Below are positions 10,681 to 21,975 of a stretch of DNA of 64,000 bases, one piece after another (position 1 is the first letter of the stretch; each line of letters opens with the position of its first letter). The translations under genes were made by a program, and so were the position numbers. The notes under the pieces were generated by a model. It saw nothing but the letters and a program-made list of their open reading frames with translations. It did no database searches and was not told where the DNA came from. The stretch comes from Massospora cicadina (Eukaryota > Entomophthoromycota > Entomophthoromycetes > Entomophthorales > Entomophthoraceae), in contig JAKSZP010015881.1 in NCBI GenBank assembly GCA_022478985.1, positions 1 through 64,000 on the forward strand, written 5' to 3'.

Positions 10681-11930
10681 GTCAAGTCAGCAGCCAGGGC
10701 CCCAGTTAAAATTACATTGATCCAGTCAGACATGTTGGCGCACTGAGGCATATTCACCTGCGAGGTCAAACAATGGGAGGCCCTCCAGTTTTTGTACTCC
10801 ACGGCAACTCAGTGGGTCTCCAAAGGTATCAAACCAGCCATCACAGCTATATGGTGAGCCCACAAATTTCCGCCAGAGTGGCCAAATGCTGGCTCAACAC
10901 CCAAATCTTGATCAAAATGGCGGTACTTTTCAAGGCGTCATAAGTTAGGACCAAAGATGCCCTGGAATGGATGAAAATCCCCATGGAGTACAAGGTGATA
11001 GAGGCCGCAATTTCTGAAGATTTAAAACTGGTGGATGCAAAGGCCTGGATGGAGGCTGGCATCAACCTATTAGATGTGATGGAGTACAACAAGGCAGGCA
11101 TTACATCACAATACGCCCAAGATATCAGGAGCTTGGGCCTCAACTCAACAGATTTAGCCAAGTATGCGGAATGATTCCCAAACGCCTCTACAACCCTCGT
11201 GTGGGCCCAACACTCCATCCCAGTGGACACGGCACTGGAATGGTATAACATTACTTTCTCCCCAGAGGAGGCACTACCGTGGATCATGGCTGGGTTCAAG
11301 GCCACCAAGGCCTTACACTGGTTGTATACCCAAATTCCACCAGCTACCACATCAGACCTGATGAAAGCGGGCTGGACAAAGGAAAAAGTGGTGAAATGGG
11401 GACCCTTCCAATATTGGTCGCCAGAGGAGGCCATCAACTGGTCCACCAACGGATTCACACCAATGGAGATAAAATACTGTTTCTGATTGGGGGCCAGTAT
11501 GGACCTAGCGCACAAATGGGCGGAGCTGGGGGTGACTAAACTGATTTACAAAACCCTTAGAGGCCAACCATTCCCAATCAAAAAGTGGTAAATCTGGTGT
11601 GATGCCACAACACTCGCAGAAGCTACAGACTGGTATGTGGTGGGGTTCACCCCCCAATCAGCCCAACCGTGGATTGAACACGAGATTTCACCACAGGCAG
11701 CAAGAGCAATGAAAGGGGTCACAACCCCAGACTTGGGCTGAGAATGGCTCAAAGTGGGGGTCCACTTAAAAACTATCTGGGATTGGAAGCAATCCTTCCC
11801 AGAACCAACGCTTGCGGCCCCATACACTGCTGAAGGCTTCACCCCCTTAAAGCGTTCCAATGGAGCGAAGCAGGTTTTCTGGCAGACATGGCACATGTAT
11901 TTACAAATGGGGGCTGGAATAGTGTCTTAG
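10680..11930 (+). pseudogene. Relic of a protein with tandem A-x-x-W-x-x-x-G-F repeats
   Basis: An unidentified decayed gene. Successive units of roughly 16-35 residues follow the pattern A-x-x-W-x-x-x-G-(F/I)-x-x-x-x-A-x-x-W. Examples are ATQWVSKGIKPAITAIW, AKAWMEAGINLLDVMEY, ALEWYNITFSPEEALPW, ALPWIMAGFKATKALHW, AINWSTNGFTPMEIKYC and ATDWYVVGFTPQSAQPW. At least eight units are readable over two frames. Stops include TGA near 10,746, 10,852, 11,172, 11,484 and 11,741 and a TAA near 11,588. The pattern suggests stacked helical pairs. Function is unknown; it could be a cargo gene of the surrounding element or a host gene relic. Confidence 0.5.
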
Positions 11931-12039
11931 TAAGGGACTGGTGCCAGCGTAGCTTGATTATGCTGGAGGTCCTTCAACAATACTTCCACCCTGTTGGAAT
12001 CCAGCAAAGGTTATGCTTGCTGGTGCTATGTGCTGCTGG

Positions 12040-12680
12040 ATCCCACAATGGATTATTTAAAATAAATAATAAACTCTTAAGTAAACTAAGTTTTTACTTT
12101 TTGTTAAAGTATTTTATGTTTTTTATTGTTTCAGTGGGGCAAAACCAGGAAAAGGCCCTTTTCTCAATAATAGTATATCATATCTAAACTAGTTCCAATC
12201 CTTGGGACCATGGAAATTTGGGGCTAAAGTATTATAAAGCTGAGTCATCCAAATTAGGAAATATAGGCTTTTGGCCTATCAGATTGAAGATAAATATTTT
12301 GTGGCAAAACTGACCCATGTGGTAATGATTTGATAAATTGTATCCAATCACCAGTGGGTAAAATCTTCTCACCTTGGGGGGGTTCAAATCTGAGTGGTAA
12401 AGATTTGTTAATTTGCACACAATCATTGATGAGTAAAATCTTCTCACCTTGTGGAGGTCCAGATCCGTGCAATATTGAACACCTCAAATTTGGCCAAGAA
12501 GTCAGAGCAATCCTATTATCAGTTCTTACCTTATTACGCTGATTTTGGGTATAAATCATATTTTCCCAATAGATAGGATTTCACTAAGAATCTGCCAAGG
12601 TCTTTTTGCCGTTGGTATTCATATCATTGATAACCACAATATTATTCAAAGATCGGACTCCAACATTCTTTTCCAAAAGT
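12040..12680. other. Element 3' end and spacer without a gene
   Basis: At 12,055-12,077, TTTAAAATAAATAATAAAC looks like the polyadenylation-like end of the W-repeat-bearing element. The rest is AT-rich and holds only the short tandem duplication at 12,310-12,464. No coding signal was recognised. Confidence 0.35.
12310..12464 (+). repeat. Two-copy tandem duplication (about 78 bp unit)
   Basis: Unit 1 (12,310-12,389) and unit 2 (12,390-12,464) share the frame CTGANNNATGTGGTAA-like start, then GTAAAATCTTCTCACCTTG exactly, then a G-rich GGAGGT/GGGGGGTT end. They differ at scattered bases, so the duplication is old. No function is apparent. Confidence 0.6.
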
Positions 12681-12759
12681 CAAGAAGAAGAATGTCTGAC
12701 ACACCCAACGTGTGGCCCGGAATCCACCCTCAAGTGGTACTGACTGGGGTTCTCACCAT

Positions 12760-14480
12760 CAGATGCCCTAGAGTGGCGGATCCTAGAGATCAGAGTGCAA
12801 ATGGCTAGAAGTATCAGCCACCAAGGTATCAGCATCCACCAGATCAAAGCGTTCTTCAACTGAGAATTTAGCCTCAACAAATTGTAAGTTGGATTTTGAA
12901 GGAAAGACCCCCACCAAAGTACCCAAACCAAGTGCAAAAACCAAATCCTACAGTGCTGCGGCAGCAAATACCAAAGACAACACCTGGAATGGAGCAGGTA
13001 GCCACATCAAATACATCCATCAGTTGATCAGCGGGGGCTTTACAGATTGCCAGGCACCAAAATCATACCTAAAAGATGCTATCCAAATCCATCTGCAGCT
13101 AGTGGAGGAGGAAGAATGGTCCAACCTATTAATATCAATTTATCAGGAACTCAGTGAAATCCTAGCTGGAGGGGACTTCGATTACCACTGGGTATCCAAA
13201 TGGGGCTATATAGATATAGCAATCCCAGGCGAATGGGACCACAAGAATTCCCCTAAAATTGGCATCAAATACAAGGGGATCTATCTGTGAATGGAACTGA
13301 CCAGATACGCCAACTAAACTGCAAGGTGGGAACCTTCCAGAATCTCACTACCAATTGCAAATGGGAGTGGGTGCACGAAGTGATCTGGATCAGATTGTCA
13401 TACTATGGGGAAGTATGAGAATTTCAGCAAGCCAGTGGCGATTACATTGCAAACTGCCTTTTCCCTTGGACAGTGGAAGTGCTGCATGAACTGGCACCCT
13501 GGATGAAACCAAACAAAATTGTGCTACCCAGATTAATCTGCCTGCCCAGCCTTGATAGGGTAGTATACATCAAACAGGAGGATGCCAAACAAGTGTGCCA
13601 ATTTTGTTACCAGACCAGCCACACAATGGCTCAATGCCAATATTGTAAAGGTAAAACTACACAGGAATATGGATATGACCCCATTGGGGGAATCACCAAG
13701 GTGGGTACTAAGACTTTCCTCCACCCAAAAGCCAGAGAATGGGTCCCGCGCAACTTAAAAGAGGTAGCGGATATGAAACGCCAGCAACAAGATTTGGACC
13801 TGGCACATAGAGAAGCATGGGAATGGGAAATGGCAAAGCGGTCTGAAGCGTATGATGAACCGTTTATAATTATGAACCCCAAATCTTATGCAATGGATGA
13901 GGGAACCGACCCTGGACCAACAGAGAAACGTCCAACCCAAGAGAAATGGATGGTTTGTGAGGAGGAAAGATGGTGGAAGGTGAACTCAAAAAAGTCTCCC
14001 AAACAAGGGTGGATGCAGGAAGCCAGAAAGTGAAAATCAAAGCCCAAAAAGCCTAAAGTGAATACTAAATCAAATTGGAAGTCATTGGAAAATAAACCCG
14101 AGGTGACTGGTGAAAAATCAGCAGGAGCAACAAAATTGACAAAACTGTCCAAGCAATCACTGACTAGAAAAATCAAGTTCTGCCAATAAATTGAACAAAG
14201 GGGTGTGAATCTGACTGATGGATGAGGGAGAATCTGCCGCTCCACCAGAAGGGAACAAGGGGCACCTGGACTCAATCATAAAACCATCCCCATTATCCAT
14301 TAGCAGGGAGATGGGGATGACGACCAAATTCCTGGTACACAGGATGCCTGGGAATATAATCCCAGTCCCAACCAACTGACCCCACAAACCAAATATTGCA
14401 CCCTGCCAACCATCAATACCACCATCATCGACCAACCAGACCTCAGTATGGGACTCAATCCACAACCCAGACAACGCTAA
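12760..14480 (+). pseudogene. LINE D ORF1 (CCHC protein), broken
   Basis: The frame can be followed from about 12,780 through the Ala/Lys/Ser-rich segment near 12,900 to 13,280. A frame change near 13,275 leads to a block running to 14,033. A CX2CX4HX4C knuckle (C-Q-F-C-Y-Q-T-S-H-T-M-A-Q-C) lies at about 13,597-13,640. A Lys/Glu/Trp-rich tail follows. Internal stops include TGA near 13,417, 14,030 and 14,223 and TAA near 14,187. The likely end is TAA at 14,478-14,480. Family role: RNA binding in the LINE particle. Confidence 0.65.
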
Positions 14481-14510
14481 ACCTCATACTTGTGGGTCAG
14501 GCAGCCATAA

Positions 14511-17500
14511 ATGAGGATAGTGACTACAAATGCTTGGGGGATGGCAAGCATACAAATAAGGAGGAGGAAAATGCACCATTTAAAAACTAATAATAATATT
14601 GACCTAATTTTTATTTCTGAAACACAAGCTGGTAACCAAAAGGATGTGCCAAGCTTAAACTGTGACACAAATACCACCTGTGGTCCCACCAGATAGGCTA
14701 CCAAGCCCTATGGACAGACCATGTGGCGATAGTCACAATGGATAAGAAAATAGACCTGGAATTTGTGGAAGAAACTCATGATGGTAGGATCTTGATAGTG
14801 ACAGCTACAAACAGAGAAACTAGCAGGAGCATATGAGCAGTAGCAGTCTACGCCCCACTGAATCTCCATGAAAACCATATTTTTTGGGAGTTCTTAGCGG
14901 AAGTACCATCCAAAGCAATGACTGTAATAGCAGGGGACCTAAACTTTTGGATGAATGTGAGCTGGGACATGTTCCCAATGAGAGAATGTCCCAACAGTAA
15001 GGCCGACAAGATGCTCAATTACCTGGTCAAATCAGGGATGTGCCTAATGATTGACAAAGAGGATGATGACCCAGCCAACCTAATGCAGTGGTCATACGAT
15101 GCCGCCAGATCCCCACTGTCAGTATCACATTTAGATTACATCCTAGTGTCATCGGATCTCAAGCCAATGACATCCAACAGCAAAGTTAGCATAAATGCTG
15201 AAGGTGACTACATGGTCATCTGGGTGGAGATTGACCTTGATGAACCTCCAAAGAACTGTGAGTGGCAACTGGAACCAGCCATGCTGAGGGACAGGGATTG
15301 GTGCTGAAAGGTTGACGCTGGACTGGATTGACTGGTAGCATATCTGGACAACTGCCCGGAGTTGGACCCACTAGAACGTTGGACCCAGATCAAAGCTAAA
15401 ATGAAACATGATAGTATGAAGTTTGAAAAAGCGACCTCCTACAAGCAAACTGCCGCCGTGAAACAACTAAAGTCTAAATTAGAAAGGCTGAGGCTCACCC
15501 AATGGGACAGTTAAGACTGGTGGAGCAAGTACCAAACATCACACAAAAAGTATTGGGCCATAATGATGAAGCAAGACTCAGAGAGATGGACCAATGCGAC
15601 TTACTGATATCAGAGCCTAGTGGGGATGATGACCAAAGAGGGCCTGAAACACCTCAAGGAAATCTGAACTAAGGCTAGGGTATGGGAAGTGGAGACAGCG
15701 GAAGGGGAAGTATCAACAGACCCCAAAACGATCAATTGTGAGGTCAAGCTTTTTTATGGTGATCTATTCTGACAATAAGAAATGAGTGAATTGGCAACAA
15801 AAACCCTTATTGACCTGGCCAAGCTGGGAATTGGGTGGCTGTATGCCAGAAGACGTCGCCAAGCTATCTGCTGAAATCTCCATCAATAAAGTTAAGAGGG
15901 TGCTAAAGGAGTCGCCAAGAATGAAAGCACCAGGCCCCAACAATATGTGTGCAGAAATATACAGCATATTCTGAGAACGCATTGCGCTGGAGCTCAAAGC
16001 CCTCTTTAACCACTGTTTGCAAAATGGCCAGCAAATTCTGGGAGGTCATGAGACCCAAATTTTACTTCTGTACAAAAAGGGCCTCAGATGCCAACTTCAG
16101 AACTGGCGCCCAATTGCACTATTGAATGCCAATTATAAACTGCTCATGCGCATACTATCTAATTGACTGATGGCAACAGCACCGCGCACGCTCCATAGTG
16201 CCCAGCACAGCTTTGTCAAAGGCTGTAGTATATGGGACAGCATTGGCTCAGTCCAGAGCATACTCCAGGATATGAGGGGCATTGAACAGGGGTACCTTAT
16301 GTTCCTTGACATGGAAAAGGCATATGACCAAGTAGCGTGGTCATTCCTTCATGAGGCACTAAAGGCAGTTGTTATCCCCAACACGTTTTGAGCATGGATA
16401 ACGATGCTGTACTCAGGTCTGGTAATAAAGGTGATTGTCACAGATGGCTTAACCAACAAAATCTCTGTTGGCCAAGGTCTCCGCCAAGGTGACCCTATGT
16501 CACTGATACTCTTTCAACTTTGCAGCCAATATTCTACTGGCGGCAGTGGACGCAAAGCTCCAGGGTTTAGTTCACCCTAACCAAATGCCACTGAAGATGC
16601 TAGCATTTGCTGATGATATGGTAGTAGGTATAAGCTCCCTGACTGACCTCCAGGGATGCCGAGGAACTATTAAACCTCTATCAGCTAGCATCAAATGCAA
16701 AAATCAACTTGGCAAAAACCTCAGTGATGAGGGTTGGCAACCTGAGCTTCAGCCTGCCAACTGACACAATGCCAATTATGAACTCCCAGACAGTCCAATA
16801 CCTCAGGATACTCTTCAATGACAAGGGACCAGCAGTACTGGAGACCAAACAAGAAGTATTGTCAAGCTTATTGATCTGAATGGCATGCTGGAAAAGCACT
16901 AGACTATGCCTCAAGAAGAAAGTGCAGGCTATAAATGTCTTCATCTTCTCAAAGTTGTGGTATGTTGCTCATGTGCTACCAATGAGCCCAAACTTAGAGA
17001 AGAAAATCAGGTCAATGCTCCAAAACTTCCTGTGATTCAAGGCAAAGGTGGCGCCAATACCACTGGAAGCCCTGTTGAAACTAAAGAACAAAGGAGGCAT
17101 GGGCCTCCTGGACTTCAAATCTTATGCCCAGCATATATGGGGGAAGTCATTCCTGAAGCTAACGCAGATGCACATATGCTGCCTGACCCTAACATGGGGC
17201 GTGAACTGGGCAAGAGTCCAAGGCCTCCAAGAGCTGGTCTCCCCCAATCAATATATGAATGGATGGCAAACCACCCACGGATAACCTCCCAAAAAGGTAC
17301 TCCACACTAATGACAACTATGCAATTGGGCCGTGCGCCAGGGCGGATGGTCATTTGAGTGATCAGACTGAGAAGTCAACCAAATTCAAAGGGATGTCAAA
17401 GCACATAATTCTGCAATAAATTCTGCAACAAGCTGGGAGGAGTGTAACTAAATTGCCAATGAATATGCAACCAAGTCAATCAGAATAAGGTACAAATCAA

Positions 17501-18257
17501 CGCTGATAGAATATGGGGATCCACTCCCAAAACTGGGGCGCAATCCACCCACCCATCCACAAATCCTAAACAACTGGACTACCAAAGGCCACAACACCAT
17601 CTACCTGACAAAGGAGCTAATTTTGAGCCTGAACTCCCACTTGGTAACAGCCAAACAGTGTTTGGTAACCTGGCAGATCCTAAATTGGGCATTTAAATTG
17701 GGCAAGCACAGTGGGCTGGACTACCAGCACAAAGAATGTCCCATATGTGCTGAACCAGAAGCAGACATAGCACACCATTACTATAAATGTGCCATGTTCA
17801 AAAAATACTGGTCCATGATGCACTACATCCTATCAGGTGAACAATCACCACCAGGAATACGTCCATTGCAGAACCTTTTCTTTATAAAAACCCTGAGAAT
17901 GGCTCTGATCTAACTACGAGCCTTCATTTACCATTATTGTGTGTGGGTAAATCACTGTGTGCTCATCGCTAAGGGTTTGAGCAACGAGCGCCCCCACCAC
18001 AGAGGTTTGGTATTGAAAACCATTTGAATTGTTTACAATCAGCTCCATTGGATCTCGAAATTTTTGCGCATAATCCCCGGGTGTTATAAAGCCACATGTT
18101 TGGCTTTCCCCATTGGATTGCTCATTGCACACAGTGAGGCAACTAATCAACTGAGAATTGAATAGCCTGTAAGCCCACCAATTCTAGAACCATGGCTAGT
18201 GATGGTGATCACCAATCAGCAATGGTCAGAGGTGCTAGAACTCTAGTGGCCTGAACC
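14511..18257 (+). pseudogene. LINE D ORF2 (endonuclease + reverse transcriptase), broken
   Basis: Opens MRIVTTNAWGMASIQIR with ISETQAG, an APE endonuclease start. VYAPLN, IAGDLNFW (14,92x) and SHLDYILVSS follow. The usual SDH triad end reads GDYMVIW. Reverse transcriptase motifs are KAPGPNN (15,93x), NWRPIALLNANYK, FLDMEKAYDQVAW (16,30x), GLRQGDPMS (16,47x) and FADD (16,606-16,617). KGGMGLLDF (17,09x) and C-P-I-C ... H-H-Y-Y-K-C (about 17,739-17,790) close the protein. Frames shift near 16,510 and 16,900. Most in-frame stops are TGA. Confidence 0.75.
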
Positions 18258-18357
18258 CCCGGTCCTTTTTACCCTTGGCTGAATCGCTTGTATTCCACCT
18301 TCCCCTCTTACTTTCCCTTAAATTTATTTTAATAAAGTATGGAGTTCTTAAAAAAAT

Positions 18358-18443
18358 CTAGCATAATTGGCTCAGCTTTTTGGCTCTAAACTTCAACTCT
18401 ATAAAAGGTCAGTAGTTTGAATCCTGGCGCAATCACTTTTTAT
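18358..18443 (+). other. tRNA-like sequence (possible SINE head)
   Basis: TTGGCTCAGCTTTTTGG resembles a tRNA A box and AGTTTGAATCC a B box, 45-55 bases apart. The acceptor stem does not pair well, so this is a pseudo-tRNA or the start of a tRNA-derived SINE rather than a working tRNA gene. Confidence 0.35.
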
Positions 18444-18517
18444 ACACTTTTCTTAAAATTACTGTCAATTCTGTCTGCCTGTAATTAAATCTTACAAGCT
18501 CTATTTCAGACACTTAT

Positions 18518-18989
18518 TGTAACACACTGGCTCCTTCCAATGAGCCACGAATGAGTTGGGCAACAGGATCCATGTTACAGACCATAGGGCTGACAGGGCT
18601 CCTGATACTACTCTCCTTGTGCACACGCTACAAGATTGGACAAGCACCCCCTGGAAGACAGTTGCAAATATACTTAACCCCAGCAACATGCCTTGACTCC
18701 AAGACAAGGTATAAAGGGAGGCAATAGCTCTCCCAAGCTCACTCTCAAAGTCCAATTCTTGTTGATTCAAGCCAAACATGGCTGCAGTTAGGCAATATTG
18801 TAAATAAACTCAAATTATAAATATATGAATTTTAGTTCTTTTATTTAATATTGGCTAGGTTGATAGAAAACAGAACTGAGAAGCCTCCAGCTCCCAGTTC
18901 CTTCCCTATATACACATGCTACAAGCTAATATAAAATATAACACAAGCTTATGGTGCTAATCTGACTAATGCTTGGTGTAAACCTTACA
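18518..18989 (+). other. Possible solo LTR
   Basis: Begins TGTAACACACTGG, has a TATAAAGG box near 18,711, an AATAAAC signal near 18,802 and ends near CCTTACA. That is LTR-like architecture of about 470 bp. No matching target duplication or second copy was found in the window, so the call is weak. Confidence 0.3.
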
Positions 18990-19305
18990 GCAGGATCGCG
19001 GAATCCTCACTCAATGGTTCTGTGCCAGTTCTGATTCTCAACAGTTCTGCACCAGTTCCATTTGAATTCCAAATGAACCACGAAACTTCCAAGCACCTGT
19101 TCCATTCCATTCTTGATTCGAATCCAAATTGAATCTCGAAACTCCCCATTTTACCTGATTCTCGTTTTTCCTCGACTTGGACGCCCATCTGGCTCCTTGG
19201 CCTACTCCAAGCTCCTGCCCCTTAGGCGTCCCTGCCAGGACCAACTCCCCCTCCTCCTCCATACATCCAGACACAGCCTGCCCTGTCTTACCAAAGATCA
19301 GGGCA
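18990..19305. other. Low-complexity spacer with short imperfect repeats
   Basis: Repeated GTTCTG(T/C)(G/A)CCAGTTC words at 19,018-19,060 are followed by CT-rich sequence (19,170-19,290). No gene was recognised; it ends at the Helitron helicase relic. Confidence 0.3.
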
Positions 19306-20363
19306 ATGTGATGCTGAGGATAAACCTCAACCGTCACACTTATCATACACTAAAAGATATGAGAGGAAATGAACAGCTCTTTGGTGGTGCACTCATTTTA
19401 TTGTCTGGTGATTTTAAACAAATTCTACCAGTTATACCACATTCAACACCTGCTGATGAACTTAATGAATGTCTCAAATCATCAGTTTTGTGGTGACACA
19501 TACAGAAATTAACTTTGAAAACCAATATGCATGTACATCTACAACATGATGCATCCACTGAATATTTTGCAAAACAATTGTTGGATATTGGGAATGGGAA
19601 AATGGCAATCAATAAATCCACACAATGTATCACATTGCCAACAAACTTCTGTAAAATCACAGCAATTACAGATGAATTGATTCACAAAGTTTTCCCAAAT
19701 ATTGCACAGAATTACAAAAATCATCAGTTGCTAAGTTCATGTGCTATACTAGCAGCCAAAAACAATGATGTTAATGCCATTAATTTCAGCATTCAAAACA
19801 AAATACCAGGTGAAGTGACAACATATAAGTCCATTGATACTGTAATGAATCAAGATGAAGTTATCAATTATCCAACTGAATCCTTGAGTTCACTTGATTT
19901 GCCAGGTATGCCGCAGCATGTTTTAACATTGAAAATTGGCGTGCCTATCATTTTTTTAGTACTAGATGGGCGTGCCTATCATTCTTCTCCAAAACATCAA
20001 TCCACCACAGCTTTGCAACGGTACCAGGCTTTTAGTGAAAAAGATGATGAACAATATTATTGAAGCTACAATCTTAAATGAAAAATTTAAAGGAGAAGAT
20101 ATACTGTTGCCACGCATCCTAATGATTCCAACAGATATGCCATTTGAATTCAGACGTTTGCAGTCTCAGTGCAACTCGCATTTGCAATGATCAACAAAGC
20201 ACAGGGATAATCGCTACAAGTGTGAACTAAATTTGAAAAACCATGCTTCTCATATGGACAGCTTTATGTGGCCTGCTCACTAGTCGGAAACCCTTCTGAT
20301 TTATTCATGTATGCACCAGATGGAAAAACAAAAAATATTGTGTATCCAAAAGCGCTTCAATAA
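19306..20363 (+). pseudogene. Helitron Pif1-like helicase, C-terminal part, broken
   Basis: Recognisable segments in order: DMRGNEQLFGGALILLSGDF (19,357-), the helicase motif GDFKQILPVIP, CLKSSVLW, a long middle block (19,515-19,930), GVPII, LCNGTRL (about 20,010), FKGEDILLPRI, FAMINKAQG (about 20,185), YVACS and the end IVYPKALQ, stop at 20,361-20,363. The N-terminal Rep nuclease and ATP-binding motif I are missing. A tandem duplication of about 31 bp at 19,937-19,985 shifts the frame, and TGA/TAA stops occur near 19,494 and 20,206. By family, the enzyme unwinds DNA in rolling-circle transposition. Confidence 0.8.
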
Positions 20364-20587
20364 ACAGAATTAAAACAAACACTTTCTATCTTTGAGTGGC
20401 ATTGCAATGCATGTTGGGTACTCATACTAATATTATCACATTAATTTGAAAACCACACAAACAAAGTTGTGGGCAACAGCTATTTATTTATGAGAAACCT
20501 ACTTTAATTGAACTTTATTAATTAAACTAATATTTTCATTATGTACAACATGAAACTCCGTTGCAAAGCACGGGTATTCTGCGAATG
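20364..20587 (+). repeat. 3' end region of the autonomous-type Helitron
   Basis: AT-rich sequence after the helicase stop leads to a hairpin (CCGTTGCAAAGCACGG, 20,557-20,572) and GTATTCTGC. This parallels the hairpin and terminus at 21,94x-21,975, but the final CTAG is lost (CGAATG instead). Confidence 0.55.
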
Positions 20588-21975
20588 CATTCCTATACCA
20601 TTCATCCAATTGTGATGAAACTTTGGTGAGTTGTTGTGTGCATGCCTGAGAAGGTTTATGAACTTTAAAAAATATTATTTTAATAGTAAAATAAAAAGTT
20701 TTATATGTAACAAGTGAAAATCTTATATGTTTTTAATGGAAATCGGTATATTGTTATGGCCGAGAAGTTTGATATTCGGTTGATTCGATAGTTTAAATGG
20801 TTTTGGCGAACGTTTGGTGGTTTAGGGTTGTTTAAGCTTAACGGTTTTGGGTTTTAATAAAGAAGTTAGTGATTGGTTGATTCGATAATTTAATTGGTTT
20901 TGGTAAGTGGTTGGTGATTTTGGTTGTTTCGATACATTTAGGTTTGGTTACGAAGCGGTTGGTGATTGGTTGATTTTAATCTAATGGTTTTAGCTAAGTG
21001 GTTTAGTTATTTCGATAGGTTTAATTAGGTATGGCTGAATGGTTGGTAATTTTATATTGATTCAACATAATTTGATTTTTTTAATATTATCGATAACCAT
21101 CTACATATAAAAAAGAATTAATTAGAATCATCAGGTAAACTTAAAGCCCAAAAACAAATCTGTGCTAAATTGGATATCAACAAGAATTAGCTAAACTTTT
21201 CTTTACAAAACTATCATTCTGTTTATTTATTTATACCGGATGCATTATCTCGAGCAAATAACCAAAAATCACCAAACTTTGCACAAGTATTCTATAAAGT
21301 TTGGGAACGGAATGCTAATATGCAATTATTTAAAATAATCATATAAATTTAAATATCAGTCATATTTAAGATCTAAAATATATATTTCTAATATTTATAT
21401 CAATTTGGCTGGGTATTTTCATATTCATTTAATTCGATTTTTTCATAGGTTTTTGATAAGGGTTGGTAGTTTTTGGCTGTTGTAAGTTCTGCAATTGGTT
21501 TTTGCTGAGTAGTGGTTTATTTTTTGGTTGATTCGATAAGCTCAATAGTTTTAGGTAAGTGATTGATGGTTTAGTTAATTTGGCAGGCTTAATTGATTTT
21601 AGCTAAGTGGTTGGAGGTTGGAATTTTTAATTGGTTTAATGGTTTCTGAACTTATTGATAGCTATCTACCAATATAAAAACTAAAATAATTTAGAATCTG
21701 ATTGATTTGATAGGTTTATTTTATTTGGCCGAGTGGGTTGATGGTCTTTGGTCAAATCGATAGGATACAGTTTAGCTTTGGGGGTGATTAGTTATTAGTT
21801 GATTTGATAAGTTCAGTTAGTTTTAGCTGAGTGGTTGGTGGTTTTGGTTGCTTCGATTGAGCAATTAAATTTGGCCGAGTAGTTATTACTTAACTATATA
21901 TAAAATCTAAATTAATCAATTCGAACAACCTGAAATTCTATAGACCCCGTAGCGAAGCACGGGCAACTCCGCTAG
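20588..21975 (+). mobile_element. Non-autonomous Helitron, 5' end missing
   Basis: Starts like 9,297 (CATTCCTATACCATTCATCC) and ends with the hairpin CCCGTAGCGAAGCACGGG (21,950-21,967 region), then CAACTCCGCTAG, followed by T, as expected for a Helitron 3' terminus. It contains no gene. The interior is built from degenerate units around GATTGGTTGATTCGATA, GGTTTTAGCTAAGTGGTT and GTTGGTGGTTT. Bases 20,677-21,335 are inverted at 21,976-22,632. Confidence 0.7.

Larger units (their letters stand above)
12680..18338 (+). mobile_element. LINE family D, near full length, decayed
   Basis: A non-LTR retrotransposon with ORF1 (CCHC) and ORF2 (endonuclease, reverse transcriptase, C-terminal Cys/His motif), distinct in sequence from LINE-A. 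The 3' end is the TTTTAATAAAGTATGGAG region at 18,327-18,344. The 5' boundary is uncertain because no target duplication was found. The readable frame is broken mostly by TGA codons. Confidence 0.7.

Noticed and set aside
10740..18100. TGA as a sense codon (altered nuclear code)
   Set aside because: TGG is used for Trp throughout, TGA sites align with Arg (CGN or AGG) in sister copies, and TAA, TAG and frameshifts occur as well. CpG decay explains the data.
18501..18779. Minus-strand frame of 92 codons
   Set aside because: It lies within an LTR-like sequence with promoter and polyadenylation motifs on the plus strand, and no domain was recognised.
19113..19496. Open frame of 127 codons starting before the helicase
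   Set aside because: Only the part from about 19,306 resembles the Helitron helicase. The N-terminal stretch is CT-rich spacer read by chance.
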